Source of the DNA: Dactylonectria macrodidyma
Taxonomy: Eukaryota; Ascomycota; Sordariomycetes; Hypocreales; Nectriaceae
DNA length: 64,000 nucleotides
Direction: 5' to 3'
NCBI GenBank assembly: GCA_020744425.1
Contig: JAGMUV010000006.1
Coordinates: forward strand, 434,001-498,000
Positions within the stretch are counted from its first letter, which is position 1. Every line of letters begins with the position of its first letter. The position numbers and the translations under genes were made by a program. Shown here one piece after another: positions 23,132 through 35,086 of the stretch. Below the pieces are notes generated by a model, which worked only from the letters and a program-made list of their open reading frames with translations, was not told the origin of the DNA and searched no databases.

Positions 23132-24237
23132 TGAGATAGGAAGATGATTGCAGCAGATATCTAATTTGGCATGTGATGGAAGGGCATCAGGATACGATAG
23201 CGACGCAAAGAGACAGTTAATATTCAAAGGATTTCAGCCTGGAGTTTATCATCTTGGCCGTGACTTAATTCCATGACATGATCATGGTAGAATCAGAGCG
23301 TCTGTATGAATATCTGTGGAAGTCTCCGCTACTACATGATGCACCCTTACTACGGAGAAAAGGCGATAGCCTTATCTACTAAGTATATATCTACTACATA
23401 GTAAGTTCAATTCTTGCGAATCAGAATCGATTATTCTTATACAGCCCAACTAGTTATAGCCCAACTCTTGATCTATCCCCTTTACGTAACGCTCTCCTAT
23501 CCGAATAGTCTAAACCGTAAATGCTCACTTCGTATTCTGGGCTTCGGATCATCGAGCATTAAAGTCTGTTTTATCATCTTAACGGTCTTAATACCCAATA
23601 GGGACACGGAGCCAATGCCCGCTTTTCTTCATCCGGGTCAAGTCATGTGTCGTTTGCTCAAAGCATGAATACTACGGTAACATTAACCTCTACCAATTAC
23701 CCACTTAGGGGGCAGATGACAGGGTAGACTACGGTGATGGGCTCAGTTCGTCGAAGCGTCGCTGAGCCAAGCCCGTTAACGTTGTCCCGATCGAACTGAT
23801 AGTCGCAGCTGATACCTGTATTGTTTCATCGCGCAAGGCTCCCTTGCCCTGGAATAACCTGGCCAGGAAGGTTATTCTTAGCGTCCATTTCAAACGCCTA
23901 TCGTTTACCCCTTCCATCCAAGCAGCGTATGATTGTCCATGTTCGGGGAATTAAATGATTGGCGCGCCTTGTTTTCTCCTTCTTAATCAAGAGCCCGGCT
24001 CCTCTACTCCGAACAGGAGGTTTCAATTGACAGGGTCCCCTTTTGGATTGGCATGGTTGCATTTTCATCTTGAGTGCTAATATCACCGGCTGTATGGGGA
24101 CAGAATAAGCATAAATATCGTGGCAAGTCATCATAGACACGGCCTATCTCACTCTTCACCCATCTCTCTCCACTCCCGCGAACTGCGGACAACAACCTAC
24201 GTCTATATCGCGGCTTTCTTGAGACAGCTGAGTCACC
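23132..24237. other. AT-rich intergenic region, no gene seen
   Basis: About 1.1 kb, with base composition unlike the adjacent genes between about 23330 and 23720 (many TA steps, short ACTAC and TATAT runs). That would suit a decayed repeat, but no terminal repeats or coding remnant could be recognised. No reductase domain follows the P450. Confidence 0.5.
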
Positions 24238-24774
24238 ATGCGTTTCTCTCTGCTTCCTTTCGTCTGGCTGTACGCCTGCGTCGCCTCAGCGACCATCACC
24301 TGGTCGTTGCAGAGGGTTTCGAACCCCACGACAGACCAGTCCGATGCCTACACCCGCATCACAGCTGCCATGAACCTAGCCGTGGCCCGATACAACCGAT
24401 TGGCACCCCGTGCTAGCAAGACCATCACGGTCCAGTACGTGCCCGGCGTTGCCACCGCAGATGGCAGCTTCAGCGGCAACATCCGCTTCGGCTCAAACCG
24501 CTCGTACATGAACGAGCGTACCTCGCTCCACGAGATTTCCCATACCCTCGGCATTGGCCAGACTACCGCCTTTACCAACCGATGTGCCGCGAACAACTGG
24601 CCTACCGCTACGCCGCTGCTTCGATCGTGGGACGGCTCGTCGGCCGTCATCAACTGCGGAGGAGGCCATATCTGGCCATACGGTCTTAACTACGACACTG
24701 AGTGGAGTGAGTCGAATGCGAACCGCCATTGCCAGTTGATCAATGCCATGCTGGTTGACGGTCTCGCTGGTTGA
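24238..24774 (+). CDS. Small secreted HExxH metalloprotease-like protein
   Basis: Single exon, 178 residues. A signal peptide of about 18 residues (hydrophobic core, then VASA) begins at the ATG at 24238. A zinc-protease motif HEISH lies at residues 98-102, followed by TLGIG. The context HExxHxLGxG is metzincin-like, but the third zinc ligand is not the usual histidine at that spacing. Cysteines and the tryptophan-rich C-terminal half (RSWDGSSAVINCGGGHIWPYGLNYDTEWSE, given here in part) look like a compact extracellular fold. From memory, very similar domains occur in secreted bacterial proteins, sometimes joined to ricin-type lectin domains. The absence of introns and of any fungal-specific extension fits a possible transfer. 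Activity and substrate are not known. Confidence 0.75.
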   Translation: MRFSLLPFVWLYACVASATITWSLQRVSNPTTDQSDAYTRITAAMNLAVARYNRLAPRASKTITVQYVPGVATADGSFSGNIRFGSNRSYMNERTSLHEISHTLGIGQTTAFTNRCAANNWPTATPLLRSWDGSSAVINCGGGHIWPYGLNYDTEWSESNANRHCQLINAMLVDGLAG

Positions 24775-25827
24775 TGGACTCGAGGTTTGGGAAGTTAGGG
24801 ATACCTTGGAAGAAAGTTTGGGCTGTAGTAGTTTCAATGCACATATATGTTCTTTCTCGAAATATCAACTGCGGCTTTTGTCTGTCCTAAATCTGCGACA
24901 GCTATTGATAGTATGTGCCACCGCTTTCAATTAACGGAACGGTGATCTACGCGTTTGTTTTACGGCAATGGGCTGAATCAGAAGAGCCGAAAGCTTCGCT
25001 GGTCTGACTTAAGAAGAAATGAAAAAGATAATAATTACAAAAGATAGAAATCGCGGCGGTTTGCGTCGAGGTCTAATTGTTGTAGCAGCCCAAGCTCGAA
25101 GACGCTCCATGAACCTCGGTGCTGAACATCAGATTTTAGCATTGTGAGTCACTCACAGCTTGTTTTGTTTGGAACTGAAGCAAGCTTGGCAGCCAACAGG
25201 TCTCGCCTAGGCTATACAGGAATTACAATATTATTTCCCGACATGTCATTCATACATATAATCTACATATGATCAATCTTAGTATTGATGCTTGGGGCTT
25301 CTAGGGGCTTCTATAAAGGGCAGAGACTGGCACCGTTTGCCTGCTGGCGGTTATGTGTGGGGGGACTTGCCGCGAAACCAGAATATAAGGTAATTCCCGG
25401 ATTCCGCAACCCACCTACCTGATATCGTGGGAATATAGTTTGAATGTACTCTGACTTTTCACGACACATTGTGTGGAAGTACGGAAGGGGTTTCTGTTAT
25501 AATCGAGGTAGATATGTATCACTCTTTAAGTTAAAAACCAAGACAGATCTCAATTAACTCAAGCAGTGTTCCAGATGAGCTTCAGTAAATACATGTTTTC
25601 GGTTTTCTCTTCAAATCGGCGCTCCCTTTTATTATTCGTTTCTAGTTATGTGAAGCGCATTATAACTCGTTTTATCGGTCTCGTTACTGTTTGGGATACG
25701 CTGGATGGGAGTGTAGTGGTGAGGACACGAATGAAATTCCATTGCGATCTCAAAGTCTAAACTAATCCACAGACAAGACCATTGACCAAGTCGTATGTTT
25801 CTTTATGAACTAAAAATCTATCCATTC
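24775..25827. other. Intergenic region, no gene seen
   Basis: About 1 kb between two convergent genes. AT-rich, with no frame of note. A TTCTA-GGGGC doublet (GGGGCTTCTAGGGGCTTCTA near 25293-25312) is the only clear local repeat. Confidence 0.5.
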
Positions 25828-27487
25828 TTAGACCCTGGCATCAGAGTTAGATGCATGGCTAAGTTCGAGCTTCTTCTGCTTGCGCCACTCTTCCGCATAT
25901 CGTACACCAAATCCGTTCTCGAATACGACTCTAATCTCTTCGAGCGTCATTCCAGCGGCCTCGGGGTAGCAGAAAAAGACAAAGATGTAGCCGATGAGGC
26001 ACATGGCCGCGTAGAAACCGAAAGCACCAGAAGGCGAAATGCCGCGCATCATGGACAGGAACGTGGATGAGACGATAATGTTGGGTCCCCAGTTGAACAT
26101 GTTGATCATCATAGTTCCCATGGCTCGGACTTCCATTGGGAGGAACTCGTTCGCCTGCCAGGGCACGCATCCGAGGCCGGCGGCATAGGAAGCGACGAAA
26201 AGAATCATGGAGACGAGGACGACGATGGCCGGCCATCCGATCTTGTCGTCGGTCAACTCGAGCGTATCGCGGTCAATGGGGATCTGGGTAAAGACACCAG
26301 CGGCAATGGTCAGGAAGACGGGCATTCCCCACATGGTCCAGAGGAGTAGTCTTCGGCGTCCGACGCGGTCGATGAGGAAGATGGAAAGGAAAGTAAAGAT
26401 CCAGTTGGTGGCGGTAACAATGGTTCCGACAGCGATGGGGTTGTTAAAGCCAACGATCTGGAACAGCGTGCTGGAGTAGTACATGAGAGTGTTGAAGCCG
26501 CACAGCTGCTGGAAGGCCATGAGTCCGCAGGCGACAATGGCAGCCCGGCGGTTGGGGGCGACGGTAAAGAGGCTCTTGAGAGCGGTGCGGACAGAGACCT
26601 CTTCGTTGAGAGCCTTGGACTGGGTAACGCCTTGCTGGATGCGCGCAACCATCTGCTGGACCTGGTGCTCCGAGGCCGTTGGATACATGCGACGGATCAC
26701 GTCCATGCACTCTTCGGAGCGGTTGTGGAAGAGCAGCTGGCGAGGAGACTCGGGGCACCAGATCAGCAAGACGCCTAGGACAATAGACGGAATGCCTCCT
26801 AGGCCGACCATGTATCTCCACCCGTGATTAACTTTGTAGAAGGCAGCGTCAAAGCCGTACGCGAGGAGGGATCCGGTACCGAGGAATACCATGTCGATGG
26901 AAATCATGCGGCCTCGATATTTCGCGGGTGAGATTTCGGCAATGTATAGGGGGATAATCTATTAGAAACAGACACACGTTAGTAAGAGGCAGCAGTGTGG
27001 ATTTTCAGTATACAGCACGTACCATAGAAGCGGAACCAACACCGAGACCAACGAGGATACGGCCAATACACATCTGAGCAAGCGAGAAAGAAGTCGCCTG
27101 GACAAGAGCGCCGATGGTGAACAAGACAGAGGCAAACCAGATAGCTGGCTTTCGTCCGTACTTGTCAGCCGTGATTCCAGCGATGATAGCACCGAGCAAG
27201 GCTCCAGCAGCGCACAGAGCCGTGATAAGTTCCTTTTCTCCGTGGCTCATGATGCGGCCGTTGAGGTCGTCACCAAGCACGACGAGGACGCCCGAGATGA
27301 CTCCTGTGTCGTAACCAAAGAGCATGCCGCCGATGGCCGTAGCTACGACGCACAGGTTGAGAAAGAGACCTGGCGTTGAGTCTTCGATGAAGTCATCGTC
27401 GGAGCCCTTGAGGTCGATCTGGTCGTCATGGTGCTCGACGTGGCGAGATTCTGAGCTGACGGCGAGAGCGTCGTCCTTGAGAGCCAT
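25828..27487 (-). CDS. Sugar/myo-inositol transporter (MFS sugar porter family)
   Basis: Exons 27487-27023 and 26958-25828 encode 531 residues with twelve predicted membrane segments. Sugar-porter signatures are complete: GYDTGVISG in TM1, DKYGRKPAIW, RILVGLGVGSASM joined to IIPLYIAEISPAKYRG across the intron, PESPRQL, QQLCGFNTLMYYSS, DRVGRRRLLLW, and PWQANEFLPMEVR. The D-x-NEFLPMEVR form and the overall spacing are those of ITR1-type proton/myo-inositol symporters. The cytosolic N-terminus is acidic. The gene is divergent from an inositol dehydrogenase-like gene 1.2 kb away, which supports inositol as the substrate. Start choice: the ATG at 27487 is the first in-frame ATG downstream of a stop-rich leader and gives a family-like N-terminus. 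Confidence 0.92.
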
Positions 27488-28695
27488 TTCAAAAAACGTT
27501 TTTGGAATAAAGGGAAGGATGGAATATGGGTTGGAGTTGTTGATGCAGATTTTCAATTAACTACCTCGAAGGAAAATCCTGGGGCTTTATACTTCTCGGC
27601 CAGTCCGAGCGAGAATAGTTACCCGTAGGCCAAAGCATTCCCGCAATGACTCGATCATCGACTCACCCAACACCAATTAACCGGGCGAGTCTGACAAAAG
27701 TGAAGCCGATACTGCCATGACGGCACCGTATAATCGACGAGTCCCTTGCAACTCCATTGATCCTCCAATCGGAACACTGACAAAGCCGCAGTTTGTAACC
27801 CTTCGGGTCCCACCTCCTCAAGATGTCTCCGGGGTAAGGCCAAGTTGGAGATGTGCGGGAGGGCCCAGTCCCCGCTGTTTCCCCCATGGGGATGTGTTTT
27901 TTTCCCGCAGTAATCCTGGAGGCGAATGAGTGAAAATTGGGGGTCGCGTCGTCCGTGTGAGGAAGCTGGATCCGTGAGAGAGGAAATTATATCCGGGCTC
28001 GGCTAGAAAGTGGCCACATGATGAAGCTAACGTGTGGAGTCGTGAGGAACCGTGCAGAAGCCAAGGAAGACAACTCCACCCCCGCGTTGGTTTCTCGTGT
28101 CTTTTGGGGGGGCGACAATGATTTGGAGATGATGGGTCGAGTTGGGGTAAGTCGTTCCAAGTGCCTGGAAGGTCTGTCCGGGCAGGCATGCCAGAAACCC
28201 CGGGCAAGAACCATTATGTCCCGGACAAGGATATCCATAGTCTGGCTTGTTCTCCACGATCTAGACGAAACAAGGCACGCCATCCCCAATCCTTCATTGA
28301 CGCCAGGGATAGAGAAACAACCCCGCACAATGGCCTTGCCGACAGACCGACTTTGCGTGTAATCGTACTGAGTCAGCAAAAGGAAAGTCTTTCCGGGCAC
28401 TAGGCAGTTTCACCCGCTGATCGCTGATTGGCATCGACACCGACGACCGCAGAACATGTCCATTGCGGCCAAAGAGGCAGGTTTCGTTGTGCCTGGTGAC
28501 AGAGGCGGAGATCGTGGCTAGGAAGGGGAATTCGACGACGACGAGAATCCCGAGAGACTCTGGGAAGCATAAAAGAAGCAATATCTCGCCGTCGAGATGA
28601 ACCTTTTCTCTCTCTCGATATCCTCATCATAGAACACTCGAAACCTTCGAAGCAACAACAGACTCCCTTGCACCACACGTCCTCCCCTGTACGCA
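27488..28695. promoter_or_regulatory. Shared divergent promoter region of the inositol-type pair
   Basis: 1.2 kb separates the two start codons, so both promoters must lie here. CreA-type SYGGRG hexamers occur (for example at 27829, 27870, 28080, 28198 and 28321), but that number is about what chance predicts for this length, so carbon-catabolite control is not established. No gene is seen inside. Confidence 0.6.
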
Positions 28696-29854
28696 ATGGC
28701 CCCCCAGAAGCTCAAGATTGCTGCCGCCGGCCTCGGCCGCATGGGCAAGCGTCATGCCATCAACTTCCTCAACCGCACCCCCCGTGCTGAGCTGGTGGCT
28801 GCCTTCACCCCTGACCCTACCGAGATGGCATGGGCCAAGGTCAACCTAGAGCCCTATGGAGTGACCCTGTACGACGACTACACCAAGATGATTGAGCAGC
28901 CCGGCCTCAACGCCGTCGTCATTGGCACCGCCACCTCGGTCCATGCCGAGGAGGCCATTCAGGCTATGCAGAAGAACCTCCATGTTTTGGTTGAGAAGCC
29001 TCTCTCTACTGATTTGGACATTGTAGGTTATTCTTTCCGTTATTCTTTCTTGCATGCGCCACATAGGGTGGACCGTGTGATACTACTTGGGCCATCCACT
29101 CACACTTTCCTAGTGCCGCTCCGTGGTCGCCGAGGCAAAGAAGCACCCTCACCTGAAGGTTATGTGCGGCTTCTCTCGCCGATTCGACGACTCGTACCGC
29201 GATGCCTTCAACAAGACCCAGCAGGGCCTGATCGGACGCCCGTCCATCATCCGCAGCCAGACGTGCGACAAGCATGACCCCTCAGGCTTCTTCGTCGCCT
29301 ATGCGGCCTGGTCTGGCGGCGTCTTTGTTGACATGGCCGTCCACGACATCGACCTGACACTGTGGTTCTTCGGTGACGATGTGATCCCCAAGAGCGTCTC
29401 TGCCCACGGTATCCGCGCCGTCCAGCCTGACCTCGCCCAGTACAACGATTACGACAACGCCGTTGGCATCGTCGAGTTCTGGGGCGGCAAGATCGCGCAC
29501 TACTACTGCTCTCGCATGATGGCCCACGGCCAAGAAGATACGACCGAGTTCATCGGAACAGAGGGCAAGCTGACCGTCAACGGCAACCCGCAATCCAACC
29601 TCGTCAACTACTACCACTCCGGCGGCATCACTCGCGAGGTGCCCGCCCATTACTACGGCCGCTTCGAGCAGGCCTTTGTCAAGGAGGCCAACGAGTTTGC
29701 CGACGCCTGCCTCGACGACACGCCGCTCCCGCTGAAGCTCACCAACGCTGTCCGCGCCGTCGAGATCGGAGCTGCTCTGCAGGAGGCCCTCGTCAGCGGC
29801 AAGCAGATTCGCTTCGACGAGATTGGCCGACGCATCGAGCCTACCAAGCTGTGA
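28696..29854 (+). CDS. Gfo/Idh/MocA oxidoreductase, myo-inositol 2-dehydrogenase-like
   Basis: Exons 28696-29022 and 29114-29854 encode 355 residues. The N-terminal Rossmann fold begins with the dinucleotide motif GLGRMGKRHA near residue 12, followed by the family motif VEKPLSTD ending exon 1. The second exon holds the C-terminal alpha/beta domain, with GVFVDMAVHDIDLTLWF, carrying the conserved D-x-x-x-H catalytic region, and GTEGKLTVNG. These features match inositol 2-dehydrogenases (IolG-like), which oxidise myo-inositol to scyllo-inosose with NAD, although other sugar dehydrogenases of the family look alike. Cytosolic. Divergent pairing with an ITR1-like transporter supports the inositol assignment. 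No other inositol-catabolic gene is in the window. Confidence 0.9.
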
Positions 29855-29977
29855 AATGGATTCGAGCGACTTAGAGATTAGATTTGTGCTAAAAAGGGAA
29901 TTCAAGTTTGTTAATGTCGAATGCTACTCATGAATTTCATAATCAGGGTGACCTTGTGTTTATTTCCATATCCTACA

Positions 29978-32192
29978 TCAACCATTCGGCTCACCGTCTT
30001 GCGCCCACTGTTCACCCAAAGATGAGCGAAGAAGCATCGTGTTCCACCCAGTTTTCTGTTGTACATAGTCGAGGAAGTCTAGAACCATCGCTTGGTCTTC
30101 TTTGTCACCAAAGACACCGCCCCCTGGTATGGTAAGTTTCTCTATTTCAGCACAGCTTCTGCACAATCTGACTTACAAACTGACAACGAGTGTCTCGCAG
30201 TAAACAACGTATTCTCTCCCCTGGAATTGGAGGTAGCGAGTGCTATAACCTGAAGTAGATGGTGTCGAACAATTTGCTGCATTTTGTCAGTTGACTGCTG
30301 TGCTTGCATTGGTCAGTCCACTCACCTCCACCCTTTTCCCCATTCTAATGTGGTCATACACAGACGCTGCCATGATAGGCGTGGACATGGCCAGGATTAT
30401 TTTCGTAATGTGGTAATACTGTAACCCCACAGCTTGAAGGAATTAGTCGTTGCTCTAATAAAGTTACCAGATTTATACTCACCATGAAACGGGGACAACA
30501 CCCAAATCTCGGGTAGCAATCGCCCATCTGGTCGGCTCCTCGGCTCCTCGTGAATCGGGTTAAATGCAGCAGGTTTTGATTCGAACCAAGAGTCCACTTC
30601 GGCACGAATACTTTCCAAACTCTGTGATGAGCATGGCTCATTGGCAGAAAACGCGCATCCGAGTGCTTTGGCTAGCAGAAACACCATTCGGTTAGCATAT
30701 GCTGCGTCGTCTCCTTTCCTGAACACATCTGATTGCAGAAATGTCTCCAGATCGGTCTTAAGTGGTCGCTGTTTGACCAGCGATATGTAGATATCTTCTC
30801 TGAGGCTGAGCCACGCAGCAGCCTCCCCTAGGCCCCCGTTGAAGTCAAACACAGACATGGAATTGACGATTCGGGATGTCCCAGTGAGATGGAGCTCCTT
30901 GTCGTCGGCTGATGTTTTGTTAGACGCATCGACCACATCAGGCAGCAGACTCACCATCCATTTCTTCATACTGGCGCAATATTGTAATTGCGGCGAGAAC
31001 CTCCTCCTCCACTTGTCCATCCTGTCCAGATACGGCCTCAATCAAGAGCTCTAAACATTTGTCGTAATACTCGAGTGACTCTGTCGCTGAATCCGGTTTG
31101 CCACGGTTTATATGTCGCGATGAGAACGCGCAAACCGCGTAACGAAGAACTGGAAACCGTAGTGCCCGACGCGGGACTTCGATCTCAAAATGTCGTTTTA
31201 AATCGGTAGCATCCGCCTGTCGGCATTAGTGAAATAGCTCTTGTCTAAGCCTCGTACGCATAGCACCAACCCACGAAGCCATGTTTTCGATGAAATTCCT
31301 CATCAAGACGGCTTCTTGTGAAGTAAACGGAACAACTGGAGGCGTTGAAGATGGAGAAAGCCCTTGGTGCGTAGTCGAGTGGCTCATTGATGAGCCTTGG
31401 GAGGCGGGTCGAACTCCGAGAATGCTAGGGCTCCGTATCTCGTACTCTCGACTGATCGGGCTGGACTGCTGGGGAGGATGGAACGATGAGGGCGAGGGAA
31501 ACCTTTCTGGCTGGCTAGTCTGGTTAGCTACTGGTGCAAGACAGACGTACGGCGCACTTACCAGAGCTGCATGGGGGCAGCGGGAGGTCTAAATATTCAC
31601 ATGAGCCGGTGTTTAACGATGGGTAGGTCGGATATGCCGTAAGGCCCGCGATCCAGATGGCAGACTCACTCTTCTACTACGCTTGATGTGCTTTCATACA
31701 ACTGAGACAACTGGGCGGTCTCATCGCAGTACTCGACTACCAGTACACACCAGAATGGTGAGTCGCAATCGACAGGATTTTCAATGTTCACTTACGATTC
31801 TTTTCGAGCTGGACCCATGTTTGGCTATCTGAGAATGTGTAGTCCTCATCCACAGAGTCCAGTCCGTTCCGAAAGCGAACTTGTAGCGAGCGGACACATT
31901 CAATGCCAGCTTTTAGGCACGCCAGACACGACGGCGAGTTCTTGTCGCCTTGCATTCATATCAGCTGAGTGAAAATGGTCTGTGTAGCGTTGTATATGCT
32001 TACATCGCACATGTCGAACTGTGTCCCAGATTAGCCGTCGTCACCTCAATCGGATCCTTGCAAGTACCTCGACAAGCATTACTGTTCCCCAACGAAAATC
32101 AGCTGTGCTCTCTCGACTCTCTGTCGACACCCAAGGGCTCACCATCCTATCGCCACGCGACCAGCTCTCTTTGGCCCGTCCTTGCCACTCAT
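29978..32192 (-). CDS. Zn2Cys6 transcription factor, 12 exons with two microexons in the zinc cluster
   Basis: Exons: 32192-32143, 32081-32068, 32018-32004, 31948-31796, 31736-31670, 31588-31562, 31514-31271, 31216-30955, 30908-30483, 30432-30326, 30276-30177, 30123-29978; 536 residues, frame closed throughout. Only this joining yields the cluster CNACRVRHVRC + CLACLKAGIEC with exact Zn2Cys6 spacing; exons 2 and 3 are just 14 and 15 nt. After a Ser/Pro-rich linker come family blocks of the Fungal_trans_2 type: SQEAVLMRNFIENMASW, LRYAVCAFSSRH, TGTSRIVNSMSVFDFNGG, AAAWLSLREDIY and, at the end, KTGWNTMLLRSSLGEQW. This resembles the arcA-like group of C6 regulators. Nuclear; targets unknown. The short introns (46-60 nt) and weak sites mean individual boundaries may shift by a few bases. 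Confidence 0.85.
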
Positions 32193-32765
32193 CGTGGGTC
32201 TGTTTGCAAGGTGAGAGCGGCCACTGGTGAGCACAGACAAGGAAGAGTCGTCGCGTCTCCAAATCAAGACGCTCTGATTAGATCAATCACGTGGAGAGCA
32301 TCATATTCTTTACCCCACAAGAAGCGGGGAAGAGGGGATGGCCCGGATCCCCTTTTTTTCGTTTGTTAGCTTCAGTACTAAGTTAGATTAATGACTTTGC
32401 TAGGCCTGCTTCTGTTTTCAAGCCGGGTCGGAGACAAGTAGAAGCCCGAGTTTGATTTGAGGAACGATGGTCGAGTTGAAAAGGTGTGGTCACATCCAAT
32501 ACACTGAAACCTAAATCGATAATCTAGACTTGTCGGAAAGGCCGTTTGATCAACCCGTTCCTCACTAATACGACATACAATCTACTACCCGTAGTTTCTT
32601 TCACTATGATCCAAGTTCATTCTTCCAACATCACCTGTAGGTTGAACATTTATCCGCGCCCTCCCTTGGTTGTTCATTCTCTTCCGCCACTCCAAAACAT
32701 CGCAGCCACCCTACACCTGTGACCGCCCTCTCGCTCACTAGGCGCCTCACAATGCGCATCTACAC
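32193..32765. other. Intergenic region, no gene seen
   Basis: Contains the promoter of the 12-exon regulator and the 3' flank of the MFS gene, both on the minus strand. No frame of interest. Confidence 0.55.
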
Positions 32766-34327
32766 CTATTCACGATGAAGAGCAGTGTTTTCACTCTCCT
32801 TTGGCTTGGGGACGAACAGCCAACTGATTGAAGTTGCCGTCAGAAGCCCACACAAAATGGGCTGCAGCACCGACACGCCCGCACGCGCCGCGATGAGACC
32901 AGTGACAATGGGGAAGAAGCATCCTCCCAATTGTGCAAACACAAACACAAAAGCTAGTGCTGTGGAATGAATTCGCGGGGAGAATAGCTTTGAGCCCACT
33001 GAAATCCCCTGGTTGGTGTTAGCACTAATACGTTCGAGGCGCGCAGAAGACTTACGGTGGCAAAGTAGGGCCCCATGAAAAAACCCAAGAGACTGATTGA
33101 GATAGATGCTGCAACGATGTTGGGTACCCTGGACGTTGTTAGATCATTTCAACCCAACTAAAAAGTAGTACTCACAACCAAAACAACAGCTGAAGGCAGA
33201 TGGACGCAATACTAAAGAGAAATATCATGGTTCGAGCCCCAAACCTGTGGGTGGGCTCCGCCAGAAGAAGTCTTCCTAGCAACGAGCCTCCGTTGAAACC
33301 AGCTGGGACATAGCCCATTTTAGACAAGTCTCCGTCACGAACAACGACGAGGTATTCCACAACCCAACCACCGGCGGTAAGCGTCGCGCCCAGGAAGCAG
33401 AAGAAGAACAGACTCAGAAGCCAAACGCTTCGAGTTTTCAGTGTGTCCCTGATGAGAGCGGACGCGCTATCGTCTTCTGCTGCGTTGGCTAGAGGAACAT
33501 TGTCTGGATTTGCGGCAGTCTCTGCGTCCACGGCGGTCGTGAACCCATTGGAGGACTGCTTTGATATGTAGCCGACGCTGTCCCGAAAAGCCCAGAAAAC
33601 TAGTGCAACATTGACAAGGCCGATGGCAAGAGGGAAGCAATAGAACAAATACCAATGAGAAACTTCTCCTGCAGAGGCAACCCCCGTCGCGACAAAAGGG
33701 CCGCAAAGGCACCCAGCCATGTACATGGCGTGGATGAAGGCGAGCCAACGATGTGCCCCCTTGACTCCAGCAACAAACGTGTTCCCATGTGTGTCTTGAT
33801 AGGCTTGGCCCAAACTGGCAAGCCAGAAGGTGACGGCATACAGCCCGAATGGGGGCTTCCATGTGCGCAAAGCATGTGCAGCTACTTGTAGCACTGCACC
33901 GAGCATGAGCATTGCACCTAGGTCGAACTTTTGAGAGAGGTGGGTATTCGTCAAGGCCGCGAGAAGCCAGCCCATGAAATTGGCTCCGTATCTGTTTGTT
34001 TAGCACCTTGTTAAGCAAGATTGTTCACCATGGTTTGGGTGATGGCCTTGTAACGTACACTGATGAGACGATGGCTGTGGTGATTCCATAGTCGCGGATG
34101 ACATACGGGACCAAGGCGCCAATACTGCCATCATTGACGCCAGCCACGAAGAATGAGAATCCAGCGCTCACAATCTTCAGGTAAGTCGCCCGGCTCATTT
34201 TGGAGTCGGTTGGATTCGATTGAGGCTCCGGTTGTTCGTCATTCTTTGGGAGAGGATTGAGAGTACGACTTTCAAGCTCGTACGTCTCGGAAACAATTCC
34301 GGGTTCGAGCTGGGTGGTTGTCGCCAT
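32766..34327 (-). CDS. MFS transporter
   Basis: Exons 34327-34059, 33991-33176, 33128-33056 and 33008-32766 encode 466 residues. About twelve hydrophobic segments are split by a long central cytosolic loop rich in Asp/Asn/Ala (around residues 225-255), the typical 6+6 MFS layout. An acidic N-terminus of about 45 residues precedes TM1 (FSFFVAGVNDGSIGALVPYV). Recognisable stretches include YGANFMGWLLAA after TM1/TM2 and FNGGSLLGRLLL in the second half. Family resemblance is to fungal BSC6-like or fucose-permease-like MFS proteins, whose substrates are mostly unknown. It lies tail-to-head with the C6 regulator, which could control it; nothing in the sequence shows that directly. Confidence 0.88.
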
Positions 34328-35086
34328 TGCGGAATTTCAGAGAGCTGGTATGAAGAGTTCTGATCTTACAACCACAAAACGAGGTAAAGAGAAAATCACG
34401 CGAGACCTGATGATCAGAGGTGCAAGAACGTTAGGTGTGATCAATTAAATACCAACAAAGTACGTACCGGCGTATTGTTAAACAGGCGGCTGCTCCACGC
34501 GGAGAAATAGCTGGGGAAGCGTCACCGACTATTCTCTTAATGGAAATACTCCCAGCTTCGGCTTGTTGGGCCGTCGTGGCTAAATTTCGGATACGACATT
34601 TAATGCCCTGGAAATTCATCGGCTGTTCATCACCGTTTGGCTAAATATCGGATCGGAGATTTGTCGGTTGCTGACAATTGTTCAATTGTTCACGAAGTTC
34701 ATCAACCAGGTCACGTTGCATCTCTAAAGACTTGGCATGAGTAACTTCTCTTTTTTATTCTTAGTTCCGAGAAAAAGCCTTTCTGCTCAGTCGTCCAAGT
34801 TGACAAAAAGCCATAGAAATTGGGGTGAGCTAGGGTCAATACCTAAGGTAGCAAATGGCCCTCTCTTCAGCCTTTCAGAGTTGCTGGCATGACACTTGGG
34901 ATGATGGGTGAACGGGAAAGAATTGCTTCCTCGACCGTAATTCCAAACTCTGAGCCTATGTATTTACAGATATCCTTTTTTTTTCTTTTTCTTTTTTTTT
35001 TAAAAAAAAAAACCATGAAAACCAGGAAAATCCACTCAACTCGGAATTAATGCTGTTGCGAGTCCTTAGACTCTCGGGTCAGACGT
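34328..35086. other. Intergenic region with a T10A11 tract
   Basis: Promoter of the MFS gene and 3' flank of the alcohol dehydrogenase gene. A run of ten T followed by eleven A (34992-35012), preceded by further T-rich blocks from 34975, lies about 75-95 bases past the dehydrogenase stop on that gene's strand. It may be part of its 3' end signal. No gene seen. Confidence 0.55.

Noticed and set aside
27488..28695. Cluster of CreA-type SYGGRG hexamers in the inositol promoter
   Set aside because: Five sites in 1.2 kb is close to chance expectation for a degenerate 6-mer on two strands; it does not show carbon-catabolite control.
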